A stretch of 24,514 nucleotides of DNA from positions 1 through 24,514 of the forward strand of contig JBJKVQ010000026.1 of the NCBI GenBank assembly GCA_045562575.1, given 5' to 3'. The stretch is from UBA6952 sp045562575 (lineage in GTDB: Bacteria; Chloroflexota; Dehalococcoidia; Lucifugimonadales; UBA6952). The position numbers and the translations under genes are program-made. This document shows positions 15,134-23,819 of the stretch, piece by piece (position 1 is the stretch's first letter; every line of letters starts with the position of its first letter). The notes under the pieces are model-generated. The model had not been told where the DNA came from, searched no databases, and saw nothing but the letters and a program-made list of their open reading frames with translations.

Positions 15134-17767
15134 ATGCTTAGTTCAGAAATAAGAAGAAAATACTTAGATTTTTTTGAAAATCAAAAACATCAAATAATGC
15201 CAAGTTCTTCATTAATTCCTGCTGAAGATCCCACATTACTATTAACTACTGCAGGTATGGTTCAATTTAAACCATATTTTACTGGAGAAATTTCAACCGA
15301 TATTACGAGATTCACAAGTTCACAGAAATGCTTTCGAGTAACTGATTTAGAAGAAGTTGGTGATGAAACCCATCTGACATTCTTTGAAATGTTAGGAAAC
15401 TTTAGTATTGGTGATTACTTTAAAAAAGAAGCAATTATCTGGTCTCTTGATTTTGTAACAAACAATTTAGGACTACCAAAAGAAAAGCTTTGGGCAACTA
15501 TTTATACAGATGATGATGAAGCTCTTAATTTATGGATAAATGCTGGAATTCCAGAAAACAGAATACGAAGATTTGGGGATTCAGATAACTTTTGGGGACC
15601 TGCTGGTGCAGAAGGACCTTGTGGTCCCTGTAGTGAATTACATTACGATTTTGGTGGCCCTTGTACTGCAAACAATGATGCAGAGTGCGGACCTAATTGC
15701 TGTACGAGATTTCTAGAATTGTGGAATCTTGTTTTTATGCAATACTTCCAAGATTTAGAAGGCAAGAGAACTCCTTTACCTAATCCAAATATAGATACAG
15801 GAATGGGTCTTGAAAGAGCAGCAATGATTTTACAAGAAGTAAATTCTCTTTATGAAACTGATTTATTTATTCCAATAATCGAAAAAGTGGAAAACATATA
15901 CAAAACTAAATATGGCTCTGATATTGATATCGATTATTCTATTAGAGTAATTGCAGAACATGTGCGATCTGCAACTTTTCTTATAGCCGATGGGGTTGTT
16001 CCTAGCAATGAAGGAAGAGGGTATGTATTACGAAGATTGATAAGAAGAGCAATTAGATTTTCAAAAAAGATTTATCCTGAATCTAATGATTTATGTTTAA
16101 ACGAAGTTTCAAAAACAGTTATTAAAACAATGGGACAGCACTACCCAGATCTAGTTGCAGGAGAAAAATTTATATATAAAGTATTAGATCAAGAAGAACT
16201 ACAGTTTTCCAAAATTTTGGATAGAGGATATGACTATCTTATGCAACTGATTGAACAAGGTATAAGTGATGGGATTATCCCTGGTGAAGAAATATTTAAA
16301 CTACATGACACATACGGATTTCCTATTGAAGTTACAAAAGAAGTTGCTGAGGAAAATGGCGTTAATCTTGATACGGATAGATTTGAAGAATTAATGGAAG
16401 GTCAAAAAACAAAAGCTAGGTCAAGCGCAGACTTTACTGGAGATATTGAAGCAAATAAAATATATAACTCTATAAATTCAGAATCTACTTTTATTGGATA
16501 TGAGAAAATTGAAGGTAATTCAAAAATAATCGCAATTATCTCTGACGGGAAACAAGTTGATAAACTTGAATCTAAAGAAATTGGAGAAATAATCCTTTCT
16601 TCAACACCTTTTTATGCAGAAGCTGGAGGTCAACTTGGAGATAAAGGTTATATACAAACTAAAACTGGAACATTTGTAGTAGAAGATACCCAAACACCAA
16701 TTTCAGGAATAATATCTCATAAAGGCCATGTTGCAAATGGAACAATATTTACAACTGACGATAGTACATCAAATGTTGATAGCATCTATAGACAAGGAAC
16801 TTCAAGAAATCATACGGCAACACACATATTGCATAGTAGTTTAAGAGAAATACTAGGTACACATGTGAGACAGGCAGGTTCCAGTGTAGGCAATGATCGT
16901 TTAAGATTTGATTTTACTCATATTGGTAGTATGTCATTAGAAGAAATCAAGGCTGTTGAAAACCTTGCAAATACACAAGTGAGAAATAATCATTCTATTT
17001 CAACAAACATAACAACATATAGAGATGCAGTCACTAACGGAGCTCTAGCGTTTTTTGGCGATCGTTATGGAAGTGAAGTCAGAATGGTTACAATAGCAAC
17101 AGGAGAGCCATTTAGTGTAGAGGTTTGTGGGGGTACTCATTTAGATAACACAGGACAAATTGGTTACATAAAAATAATTAATGAAACTAACATTGGTTCT
17201 GGCATGAGAAGAATAGAAGCAATATCAGGAGAAACTGCTTCAGAATATTCAATTAATGATCAATTTACAATTGCTCGTATAGCACAATTACTAGAAACAA
17301 ATGTAACGACAATTGAATCAAGACTTGATTATTTATTGCAAGAAAATAAAGACCTTAAATCGAGTTTAAATTCTTATGAACAAACACAATTTGTAGACCA
17401 ATCTAAACAATTATCATCAAAGATAAAGATTGTTGGTAATATAGAAATTATTACAAGTATAGTAACTGTTAATAGCCCACAAGATATAAAAAATATTGCA
17501 GACTTACTTAGAGATAATATTAAATCTGGAATTATTAATTTAGGTGCAATAATTGACAATAAACCTCATACATTACTCGTAATAACAGATGACTTAGTAG
17601 AAAAAGGAGCTGTTGCAGTTGCCGCAATTAAAGAATCTTCAAAGTTCTTACAAGGGGGTGGAGGTGGAAAACCAAATATGGCTACTGGAGGTGGTAAGGA
17701 TATATCTAAGATAAACGAGGCAATAAATATGAATGAAGAAATAATTATTAAACAACTCGAGGTATAA
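15134..17767 (+). CDS. alaS: Alanyl-tRNA synthetase
   Basis: This 877-residue enzyme charges tRNA-Ala and has the full bacterial length. The ATG at 15134 is chosen over an in-frame TTG six codons earlier because GGAAGG (15123-15128) lies just upstream and the protein then begins MLSSEIRRKYLDFF, as expected. The class II aminoacylation core includes F-x-x-R-x-T-D-L-E-E-V-G (67-76), FFEMLGNFSIGDYFK and GMGLER motif 3 (223-228). The editing domain has HTATH (560-564) and CGGTH (665-669), which bind zinc to clear mischarged Ser/Gly. The C-terminal C-Ala domain ends with GGGGGKPNMATGGG. Extra cysteines C163, C166, C177, C185, C189 and C190 form a possible metal site. First gene of alaS-ruvX-aroE; its stop overlaps the ruvX ATG. 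Confidence 0.97.
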   Translation: MLSSEIRRKYLDFFENQKHQIMPSSSLIPAEDPTLLLTTAGMVQFKPYFTGEISTDITRFTSSQKCFRVTDLEEVGDETHLTFFEMLGNFSIGDYFKKEAIIWSLDFVTNNLGLPKEKLWATIYTDDDEALNLWINAGIPENRIRRFGDSDNFWGPAGAEGPCGPCSELHYDFGGPCTANNDAECGPNCCTRFLELWNLVFMQYFQDLEGKRTPLPNPNIDTGMGLERAAMILQEVNSLYETDLFIPIIEKVENIYKTKYGSDIDIDYSIRVIAEHVRSATFLIADGVVPSNEGRGYVLRRLIRRAIRFSKKIYPESNDLCLNEVSKTVIKTMGQHYPDLVAGEKFIYKVLDQEELQFSKILDRGYDYLMQLIEQGISDGIIPGEEIFKLHDTYGFPIEVTKEVAEENGVNLDTDRFEELMEGQKTKARSSADFTGDIEANKIYNSINSESTFIGYEKIEGNSKIIAIISDGKQVDKLESKEIGEIILSSTPFYAEAGGQLGDKGYIQTKTGTFVVEDTQTPISGIISHKGHVANGTIFTTDDSTSNVDSIYRQGTSRNHTATHILHSSLREILGTHVRQAGSSVGNDRLRFDFTHIGSMSLEEIKAVENLANTQVRNNHSISTNITTYRDAVTNGALAFFGDRYGSEVRMVTIATGEPFSVEVCGGTHLDNTGQIGYIKIINETNIGSGMRRIEAISGETASEYSINDQFTIARIAQLLETNVTTIESRLDYLLQENKDLKSSLNSYEQTQFVDQSKQLSSKIKIVGNIEIITSIVTVNSPQDIKNIADLLRDNIKSGIINLGAIIDNKPHTLLVITDDLVEKGAVAVAAIKESSKFLQGGGGGKPNMATGGGKDISKINEAINMNEEIIIKQLEV

Positions 17768-18195
17768 TGGACCGTATACTAGGCTTAGATTTTGGAAATA
17801 AACGCATTGGAATATCGATTTCTGATCCTTCTAATATTTTTGCATTACCACATGCAATTTATTTTAGGGAAAATATTCAAAAAGATATCGACCATATAAA
17901 TTCAATATCAGAATCTAATTCAATATCTAAAATTATTATAGGACTTCCATTATCCTTAAGTGGTAATCAAAATCAACAAACAGAAACAACTTTAAAATTT
18001 AAAGATGCGTTACAAAATCAAACAGCAATTATCATAGAAACCTGGGATGAACGTTTTACATCTGTGCAAGCCCAACGCACATTTGAAAAACCAAAATCAA
18101 AAAAAAGATCAAAACAACAAAAACAATTTATTGATGACGTCGCGGCTACAATAATGTTGCAATCCTATTTGGATAGACAAAATAACAATATATAA
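17767..18195 (+). CDS. ruvX: RuvX/YqgF-family putative Holliday junction resolvase / pre-16S rRNA nuclease
   Basis: This 142-residue protein has the RNase H-like YqgF fold. The N-terminal strand is RILGLDFGNKRIGIS with catalytic D8. The middle has IIIGLPLSLSGNQ (57-69), and the active-site residue E95 lies in WDERFTS. A C-terminal aspartate in FIDDVAATIMLQSYL (D123/D124) completes the D-E-D triad, and the basic stretch KKRSKQQKQ precedes it. In E. coli YqgF acts in 16S rRNA 5' processing; the resolvase name comes from fold similarity. It begins within the alaS stop codon (TAATG) and is followed after 13 bases by aroE. An alaS-yqgF pairing is common in bacteria and supports the call. Confidence 0.93.
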   Translation: MDRILGLDFGNKRIGISISDPSNIFALPHAIYFRENIQKDIDHINSISESNSISKIIIGLPLSLSGNQNQQTETTLKFKDALQNQTAIIIETWDERFTSVQAQRTFEKPKSKKRSKQQKQFIDDVAATIMLQSYLDRQNNNI

Positions 18196-18208
18196 AGAAG
18201 TAGATAAA

Positions 18209-19036
18209 ATGAAATTACAAGTTGGAATTATAGGTAATTCTATCAAACACTCTCTTTCGCCTATAATTCAAAATTTAGCACTAAAAACTCATAATATTGA
18301 CGCAAACTATGAAATTTGGGACACACCATTATCTGAATTAAAAAATCGAATAGAGTTCTTAAAGGAATATGGCGTACTTGGAGCAAACGTAACTATACCA
18401 TATAAAGAGCAAGTTATTCCCTTGTTAGACAGTTTATCAGATGAAGTAAAAGCGATTGGGGCAGTGAATACAATCGTAAATAGGAACGGTCAACTCCATG
18501 GCGAAAATACAGATTCAAAGGGTTTTATTAAAGATATAACAGACAGACATAACATTACCATTACAAACAAAAACATACTTGTATTAGGTGCAGGAGGGTC
18601 TTCAAAAGCTATAATTTATGGTCTCCTAAAAAATAACTGCAAAACCGTTACCATCATCAATCGAACACAAGCAAAAGCAGAAGATATTGTTAATAAATTT
18701 TCAGACATGGGAAATATTAAAACCACATCCTTAAATATTAATCAAACTGAAAATTTACTAAATTTCGATATTATTATTAACTGTACCTCATTTGGTATGA
18801 AACATAGCGAACTTGAAGGAAAATTACCAATACCAAAACACCTCATAAAACAATGCAGTATTTTTTATGACCTTGTTTATAATCCAACTATCACACCAAT
18901 TGTTCAAGAGATACAAAAATATGGCGGTATAGGAATTAATGGAATCGGGATGTTGATTGAACAAGGGGGCTTATCATTTAAGTTATGGACTGGACTAGAA
19001 GCACCAATCGAAGCAATGTATTCAGCATTAGTTTAA
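18209..19036 (+). CDS. aroE: Shikimate dehydrogenase (NADP+)
   Basis: This 275-residue enzyme reduces 3-dehydroshikimate to shikimate in aromatic amino-acid synthesis. Substrate residues are visible: S15 and S17 in KHSLSP, N60 and catalytic K66 in ANVTIPYKE, N87 in GAVNT and catalytic D102 in ENTDSKGF. The nucleotide loop is GAGGSSKAI (127-135), and the following INRT motif fits NADP+ preference. The length is standard for AroE. It ends the alaS-ruvX-aroE operon; the ribosome site is weak (GAAG near 18197). The related aroKB gene is on the opposite strand about 5 kb away. The end of aroE faces the end of recG across 37 bases. Confidence 0.95.
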   Translation: MKLQVGIIGNSIKHSLSPIIQNLALKTHNIDANYEIWDTPLSELKNRIEFLKEYGVLGANVTIPYKEQVIPLLDSLSDEVKAIGAVNTIVNRNGQLHGENTDSKGFIKDITDRHNITITNKNILVLGAGGSSKAIIYGLLKNNCKTVTIINRTQAKAEDIVNKFSDMGNIKTTSLNINQTENLLNFDIIINCTSFGMKHSELEGKLPIPKHLIKQCSIFYDLVYNPTITPIVQEIQKYGGIGINGIGMLIEQGGLSFKLWTGLEAPIEAMYSALV

Positions 19037-19061
19037 AACTTATCTTTACATATCTAAACGT

Positions 19062-19078
19062 TATAAGCTTGTCTTATA
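19062..19078. terminator. Weak terminator-like hairpin between aroE and recG
   Basis: TATAAG (19062-19067) and CTTATA (19073-19078) can pair over a five-base loop, between convergent aroE and recG and overlapping the recG stop. With six AT-rich pairs and no clear U run it is at most a weak terminator. Confidence 0.2.
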
Positions 19079-21485
19079 TATTGATCAATGCCTCCGCAAT
19101 ACCTTGATTTTGTTCTTCCTTAAGAAATGGATCTTTATCAATTAGATTTTTCGCTTCAAATCTTGCTATTTGCATCAATTTAAAATCGGTCATAATGTTA
19201 GCAATTTTCAGAAAATCATGACCACTTTGTACTTTGCCATGCTGTCGCACATTCCCTTCACCACGCAATTCCAAATCGATTTCAGCAAGTTTAAACCCAT
19301 CAGATACATCCTCTACTGCTTTTAATCTATCTAAAGAATCTTCTGAGGGATCTTCAGCAACTAACATACAATAACTTTCATGTTTGCCCCTACCAACTCT
19401 ACCCCTAAATTGATGTAATTGAGCAATACCAAACCTATCTGCACCTTCAATGATCATAACTGATGCATTTGGTATATCAACTCCAACTTCTATTACTGGT
19501 GTAGAAACTAATATATCTATAGTACCTTCTCTAAAATTGTCCATCACTAATTGTTTTTCTTCCATCTTCATTCTGCCATGCAGCAAACCTACATTCCTAT
19601 CTGGGAATACTTCATTTTGTAATCGGGTTTGTTCAATAATTGCAGCTTTAGCATTTATTGATTCTGATTCATTAATAAGTGGATAAACGACAAAAGCTTG
19701 TCGACCCTGATCCAACTGTTTTTCTACAAACTCATACATTCTATTTCTATTAACTTTATCTACCACCCTCGTTCGTATTGGTTGGCGACCTACTGGAAGA
19801 GAGTTAATTACAGAAGATTCTAAGTCTCCATATATTGCCATGGCCAATGATGCAGGGATAGGAGTTGCTGTCATAGCAAGCATATGAGGAACTGTCTTCT
19901 GATCAATTCTTTTCTTAAATAACGCATTTCTTTGATCTACTCCAAACCTATGTTCTTCGTCAACAACTGCTAAAGCAAGTTTAGGAATTACTACATTTTC
20001 TTGAATTACCGAATGTGTGCCAATCACAATATCCAATTCTCCTGATTCTAGCATTTCTTGAATAGTATCTTTTTTCTTTTTTGACATACTTCCTGTCAAA
20101 ATACCTATTCTACAATCTTTGTTTTCTATGATATTACTAACCTGAAAAAATGAATCTGATTGTTTTGAATCATTTGATAATAATTTTTTTACCGTCATAT
20201 AATGCTGCTCAGCTAAAACTTCTGTAGGAGCCATCAATACCCCTTGATATCCTGCACCGACTACGGAAAACAATGAACCCAAAGCAACAACAGTTTTTCC
20301 ACTACCTACGTCTCCTTGCAGTAATCTCCTCATAGGTTTATTAGAATTAGATAAATCATGAATTATCTCTTTAAAAACTTTCTTTTGTCCTTCAGTTAGT
20401 TCAAATGGTAAAATACTAAAAAATTGCTTTAGACTTTCTGTTATATTGGTTACTTTTATTGAGGTTATATTTTTTTCAATATCAGAACGATAATATAAAA
20501 AAGACATTTGTAATAAAAATAATTCATCAAAAGCCAATCTTTTCCTTGATCGCTCTAAACTTGATGATGATGAAGGATAATGCATTTGTATTATTGCTTC
20601 TCGTAATTTTAATAGACTATTTTTAATGAGAAGTGGTTCTGGTAAATATTCTTCAATTTCTGATGCAAAATCTCTCAAAAAATCACGTATAACTTTTCGT
20701 ATTCTTGATTGGGAGACACCTTCTGTCTTACCATAAACAGGAAAAAGTCTGCCAGTATTTAGAAATTTCCGATTTGCCATTTTTGCATCAGCTAACTCCC
20801 AATCAGGAGACTCTAAGGTTTTATATCCGTTATTGATATTAGTTTTACCTGATAAAATATAAAGTTTTCCTATAGATAATTGTTTACTCAAATAAGTTTG
20901 GTTATACCAAATAACTTTTATGGTTCCAGAATTATCAGTAAATATAGCCTCAGTTGCTTTAAAATTTCTTTTACTTCCTAAAAATACTACTTGTGCCCCA
21001 TCACAACGAGCAACAATCGTTGAATCTTGACCTGGAGCTAACTTATCTATAGTACTGATTTTGCTATATCTACGTGGGAAGTGATATAACAGATCTTTTA
21101 ACTTGAAAATATTTAATTTATTTAGTTTTGTAGCTAATGAATTTGTAATTCCTTTAAAATATGTTAATTCCTGATCAAACTTATTGACAACATATGAGGA
21201 AATTAAAGGGTCAATTTGATTTAGTATCTGTAATATTTTATTTATCCAAATAATTCTTTGTTTTTGTTCCAGTTCAGAATAAGCTACCGGATATAAATTA
21301 TTACTCTTTAATTTATCAAATAAAGGATTTATATTTTCTCTAAGAGACCACTGGCTTAGTAAACGATCCAATCCACCAAATACAGATCGATCAATAAATC
21401 CAGTATTTTTTTCTAAATTACATACTGCTATTAATGATTCAACATAATCTTTAAGAGTACGTTCACGATTTTTTAAACTAGTCAT
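19074..21485 (-). CDS. recG: ATP-dependent DNA helicase RecG
   Basis: This 803-residue helicase remodels stalled replication forks and recombination junctions. The wedge domain starts with LTYFKGITNSLATKL (107-121) and DLLYHFPRRYS, and the OB-fold part includes ATEAIFTDNSGTIKVIWYN. Helicase motifs are Walker A GDVGSGKT (391-398), APTEVLAEQH (419-428), DEEH box (509-512), TATPIP (539-544), STPVIEVGVDIPNA (661-674) and motif VI QFRGRVGRG (692-700), ending with the TRG segment. The first 105 or so residues form an N-terminal extension absent from the 693-residue E. coli enzyme but known in RecGs of several other phyla. It follows the CoA-transferase gene by 30 bases and may be co-transcribed with it. 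Ribosome site weak (AGG). Confidence 0.96.
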   Translation of the reverse strand: MTSLKNRERTLKDYVESLIAVCNLEKNTGFIDRSVFGGLDRLLSQWSLRENINPLFDKLKSNNLYPVAYSELEQKQRIIWINKILQILNQIDPLISSYVVNKFDQELTYFKGITNSLATKLNKLNIFKLKDLLYHFPRRYSKISTIDKLAPGQDSTIVARCDGAQVVFLGSKRNFKATEAIFTDNSGTIKVIWYNQTYLSKQLSIGKLYILSGKTNINNGYKTLESPDWELADAKMANRKFLNTGRLFPVYGKTEGVSQSRIRKVIRDFLRDFASEIEEYLPEPLLIKNSLLKLREAIIQMHYPSSSSSLERSRKRLAFDELFLLQMSFLYYRSDIEKNITSIKVTNITESLKQFFSILPFELTEGQKKVFKEIIHDLSNSNKPMRRLLQGDVGSGKTVVALGSLFSVVGAGYQGVLMAPTEVLAEQHYMTVKKLLSNDSKQSDSFFQVSNIIENKDCRIGILTGSMSKKKKDTIQEMLESGELDIVIGTHSVIQENVVIPKLALAVVDEEHRFGVDQRNALFKKRIDQKTVPHMLAMTATPIPASLAMAIYGDLESSVINSLPVGRQPIRTRVVDKVNRNRMYEFVEKQLDQGRQAFVVYPLINESESINAKAAIIEQTRLQNEVFPDRNVGLLHGRMKMEEKQLVMDNFREGTIDILVSTPVIEVGVDIPNASVMIIEGADRFGIAQLHQFRGRVGRGKHESYCMLVAEDPSEDSLDRLKAVEDVSDGFKLAEIDLELRGEGNVRQHGKVQSGHDFLKIANIMTDFKLMQIARFEAKNLIDKDPFLKEEQNQGIAEALINI

Positions 21486-21515
21486 ATATAACCTATGAAC
21501 AATTTAGACTAATAA

Positions 21516-22802
21516 TTATTTTCCTACAGCTCCAGAATCCCTTAATTCTTTTATTTTTTGTGAAGAATATCCCAAAGCACTTAATATCTCGTCATTATTT
21601 TGGCCTAATGTAGGAGATGGATTATGGGGAACAAGGGGTGTTTCAGACATTTTAACAATAGGTCCAATCATCTTTATTTTACCAACCAATGGATGAATAT
21701 GTTCGCGAATAATATCATTTGCAATAACTTGTCTGTCTGTCATAAGTTCTGATACAAATTTCACAGGTCCACAAGGAACTCCTGCACTATCTAGTATTTC
21801 CATCCATTCCTCAACAGTTTTGGTACGAAATAGTTCTTCAACTTCTTTTCGAAGATTTTGAGTGAAGATAATATTATCTTCCAAATCAGCCTTATAATCA
21901 GGTTCAAATCTTCTATCGTAGATTCCTATTGCTTCAGCCATTTTTTTTCTGAGTCTGTCGCTAAGACATGCTACGGCTATAACACTGTCTTGAGCTTGAT
22001 AAGTTCTATAATAAATCATTCTAATACCAAATGCTGCAGGATTATTTAATCTTATTCCGTCAACATAATCATGAATATCACTATAAGGAGCACCACTTTG
22101 TCGCAATAAATTAATAGTTTCAATTAATTCTTCTTTTGGCTCTTTATCAACCATTTCAACTTCTAAGAAACTAGTAGTCTGTAATGCTAATGCAGTAGCT
22201 AACAAAGAGGCTTCTATCTTTTGACCTTTACCTGTTATAGACCTAGCATGCAAAGCTGCACATATTGACATACTCATCGTCAAGGCAGTTGAAAAATCTG
22301 CAAGAGCTGTAGCACTTATAGATTGAGGAATACCTTCATTAAGTTTACCGTCTGCAGCCATTAATCCACTCATTGCCTGAATAATTATGTCATATCCAGG
22401 GCGGTAGCTGTCACTACCCTCACTTCCATATGCTGTATTTTGACAATATATCAAGTTAGGATTCATTTTTGATAAAGTATCGTAATCGATGCCAAGATTT
22501 GCAGGAACATCTGGACGATAATTTACAATTACCACATCTATATCATTAATTAAATCATAAATAATTTGTTTAGCAGAATCTTGATTTAAGTCCAAAGTGA
22601 GACTTTTTTTTCCACGATTTAGACTAATATATGTACGGCTTTCATTAGGAACTATAGGTTGAGAAAACCTCCAAGGTTCTCCCCAAGGAGGCTCTATTTT
22701 TATTACATCTGCACCCATATCCGATAGAAGCATACCTGCAAAAGGGCCTGCAATAATCTCTGAAAAATCCAAAACACGTATATTTTCTAAAGGACCTTTC
22801 AT
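21516..22802 (-). CDS. CaiB/BaiF family CoA-transferase (family III)
   Basis: This 428-residue protein is of the family III CoA-transferase/racemase group, which moves CoA between carboxylic acids. The N-terminus MKGPLENIRVLDFSEIIAGP is the family start. GADVIKIEPPWGEPWR, LNRGKKSLTLDL and RPGYDIIIQAMSGLM follow, and the likely nucleophile is D169 in TALADFSTAL, with KGQKIEASLL after it. The start is fixed by GGGAGGG (complement of 22811-22817), eight bases upstream. The open frame continues 39 codons further with a hydrophobic, non-homologous segment that is not part of the protein. The C-terminal part ends DEILSALGYSSQKIKEL, as usual. Possible substrates range from formate and carnitine to branched or aromatic acids and cannot be chosen here. 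recG follows on the same strand. Confidence 0.92.
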   Translation of the reverse strand: MKGPLENIRVLDFSEIIAGPFAGMLLSDMGADVIKIEPPWGEPWRFSQPIVPNESRTYISLNRGKKSLTLDLNQDSAKQIIYDLINDIDVVIVNYRPDVPANLGIDYDTLSKMNPNLIYCQNTAYGSEGSDSYRPGYDIIIQAMSGLMAADGKLNEGIPQSISATALADFSTALTMSMSICAALHARSITGKGQKIEASLLATALALQTTSFLEVEMVDKEPKEELIETINLLRQSGAPYSDIHDYVDGIRLNNPAAFGIRMIYYRTYQAQDSVIAVACLSDRLRKKMAEAIGIYDRRFEPDYKADLEDNIIFTQNLRKEVEELFRTKTVEEWMEILDSAGVPCGPVKFVSELMTDRQVIANDIIREHIHPLVGKIKMIGPIVKMSETPLVPHNPSPTLGQNNDEILSALGYSSQKIKELRDSGAVGK

Positions 22803-22875
22803 ATTATATACCCTCCCATTTACATAAAAATAGAATGAAGCCAGTATATAAGAAATTAGAAACAACTTATAGATG

Positions 22876-22903
22876 TTGACGGCAAAAATAAACAACCTAT
22901 AAT
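22876..22903 (+). promoter_or_regulatory. Sigma70-type promoter for the metallo-beta-lactamase gene
   Basis: TTGACG (22876-22881) and a perfect TATAAT (22898-22903) are separated by 16 bases in the 167-base divergent gap between the CoA-transferase and metallo-beta-lactamase genes. Transcription would begin near 22910, about 60 bases before the ATG. No convincing minus-strand promoter was found for the CoA-transferase gene. Confidence 0.6.
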
Positions 22904-22969
22904 TATCAAGAGCTGTCAATAAGACATTTTTTTGATATTTATCCTACAAAAAAGAAAGAAAACTAATCT

Positions 22970-23806
22970 ATGAAAATTTCTGAACATGTTTATAGAGTTC
23001 ATATAAACGAAGATGATAGTCCTTTTGGTACTTATCACCCAGGAGGTTCCAACATATATTTTATTGGTGACCCTAATTCCAATATGGTGATTATGGATAC
23101 TGGTGAACATTATCGAAGTTGGACAGATCAAATACTTTCATATCATAAAGAATTGGGTTCTCCCAATATTTCCAACATATATATTACGCATGGTCATTAT
23201 GATCATATTGGAGGTGTTGATCGTCTCCAAAAAGAATTTCAATGCAAAGTTGGCTGTCATTCAAATTTGAAAACTAAATTAGAAATGATTCTCCAAGAAG
23301 GCATTGTATTTTCTATAGAGGATCAAGAAGCTCTTAAAATAAATGAAAACATTACCCTTTTAGCACTCTATACTCCAGGGCATGAAAATGACCATATATG
23401 TTATTTTTTACAAGAAGAACAAATCATGTTCACAGGAGACACAGTATTAGGTAGTTCTTCATCTTCAGTAAGAAATTTAAAAGAGTATATGAATAGTTTA
23501 GAAATTATACTTGAATATAAACCTAATAAAGTTTACCCAGCACATGGAGCCCTTGTAGAGGATGGAACCGCAAAAATAACATCATATATACAGCACCGCA
23601 AACAAAGAGAAGAACAAATTATTAAAGCCTTAACTAAAAATGCTTCTCAAACAGTTTATGAAATTGTAGATTTTGTATATCCTAAGGATCTAAACCCTAA
23701 TCTAAGAGAAGCTGCAGCTAGAAATGTACGAACTCATTTAGAAAAATTATCTGAAGAGGGGAAAATAGAAGAAACTAACCCCCTATATTCGCTAAATAAT
23801 AATTGA
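22970..23806 (+). CDS. Metallo-beta-lactamase-fold hydrolase, LACTB2-like with C-terminal winged helix
   Basis: This 278-residue protein has a full two-zinc MBL active site: THGHYDH (73-79; H74, H76, D78, H79), H138 in TPGHEND, D157 in FTGDT and H192 in PAHG. After the catalytic domain come YIQHRKQREEQIIKAL (about 205-220) and then EIVDFVYPKDLNPNLREAAARNVRTHL. This is the small winged-helix tail of LACTB2-type enzymes. Human LACTB2 is an endoribonuclease; many bacterial relatives are annotated as hydrolases acting on thioesters or nucleic acid. The ribosome site is weak. It is followed 13 bases later by a VOC protein gene. Whether it hydrolyses RNA or a metabolite thioester cannot be decided from sequence; the catabolic neighbours favour the second. 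Confidence 0.88.
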   Translation: MKISEHVYRVHINEDDSPFGTYHPGGSNIYFIGDPNSNMVIMDTGEHYRSWTDQILSYHKELGSPNISNIYITHGHYDHIGGVDRLQKEFQCKVGCHSNLKTKLEMILQEGIVFSIEDQEALKINENITLLALYTPGHENDHICYFLQEEQIMFTGDTVLGSSSSSVRNLKEYMNSLEIILEYKPNKVYPAHGALVEDGTAKITSYIQHRKQREEQIIKALTKNASQTVYEIVDFVYPKDLNPNLREAAARNVRTHLEKLSEEGKIEETNPLYSLNNN

Positions 23807-23819
23807 AAAGGAGATATAT

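Noticed and set aside
22803..22919. Hydrophobic N-terminal extension of the CoA-transferase that could look like a membrane anchor or signal.
   Set aside because: A strong ribosome site lies right before the internal ATG at 22802, the family begins there, and the extension overlaps the promoter region of the divergent gene.
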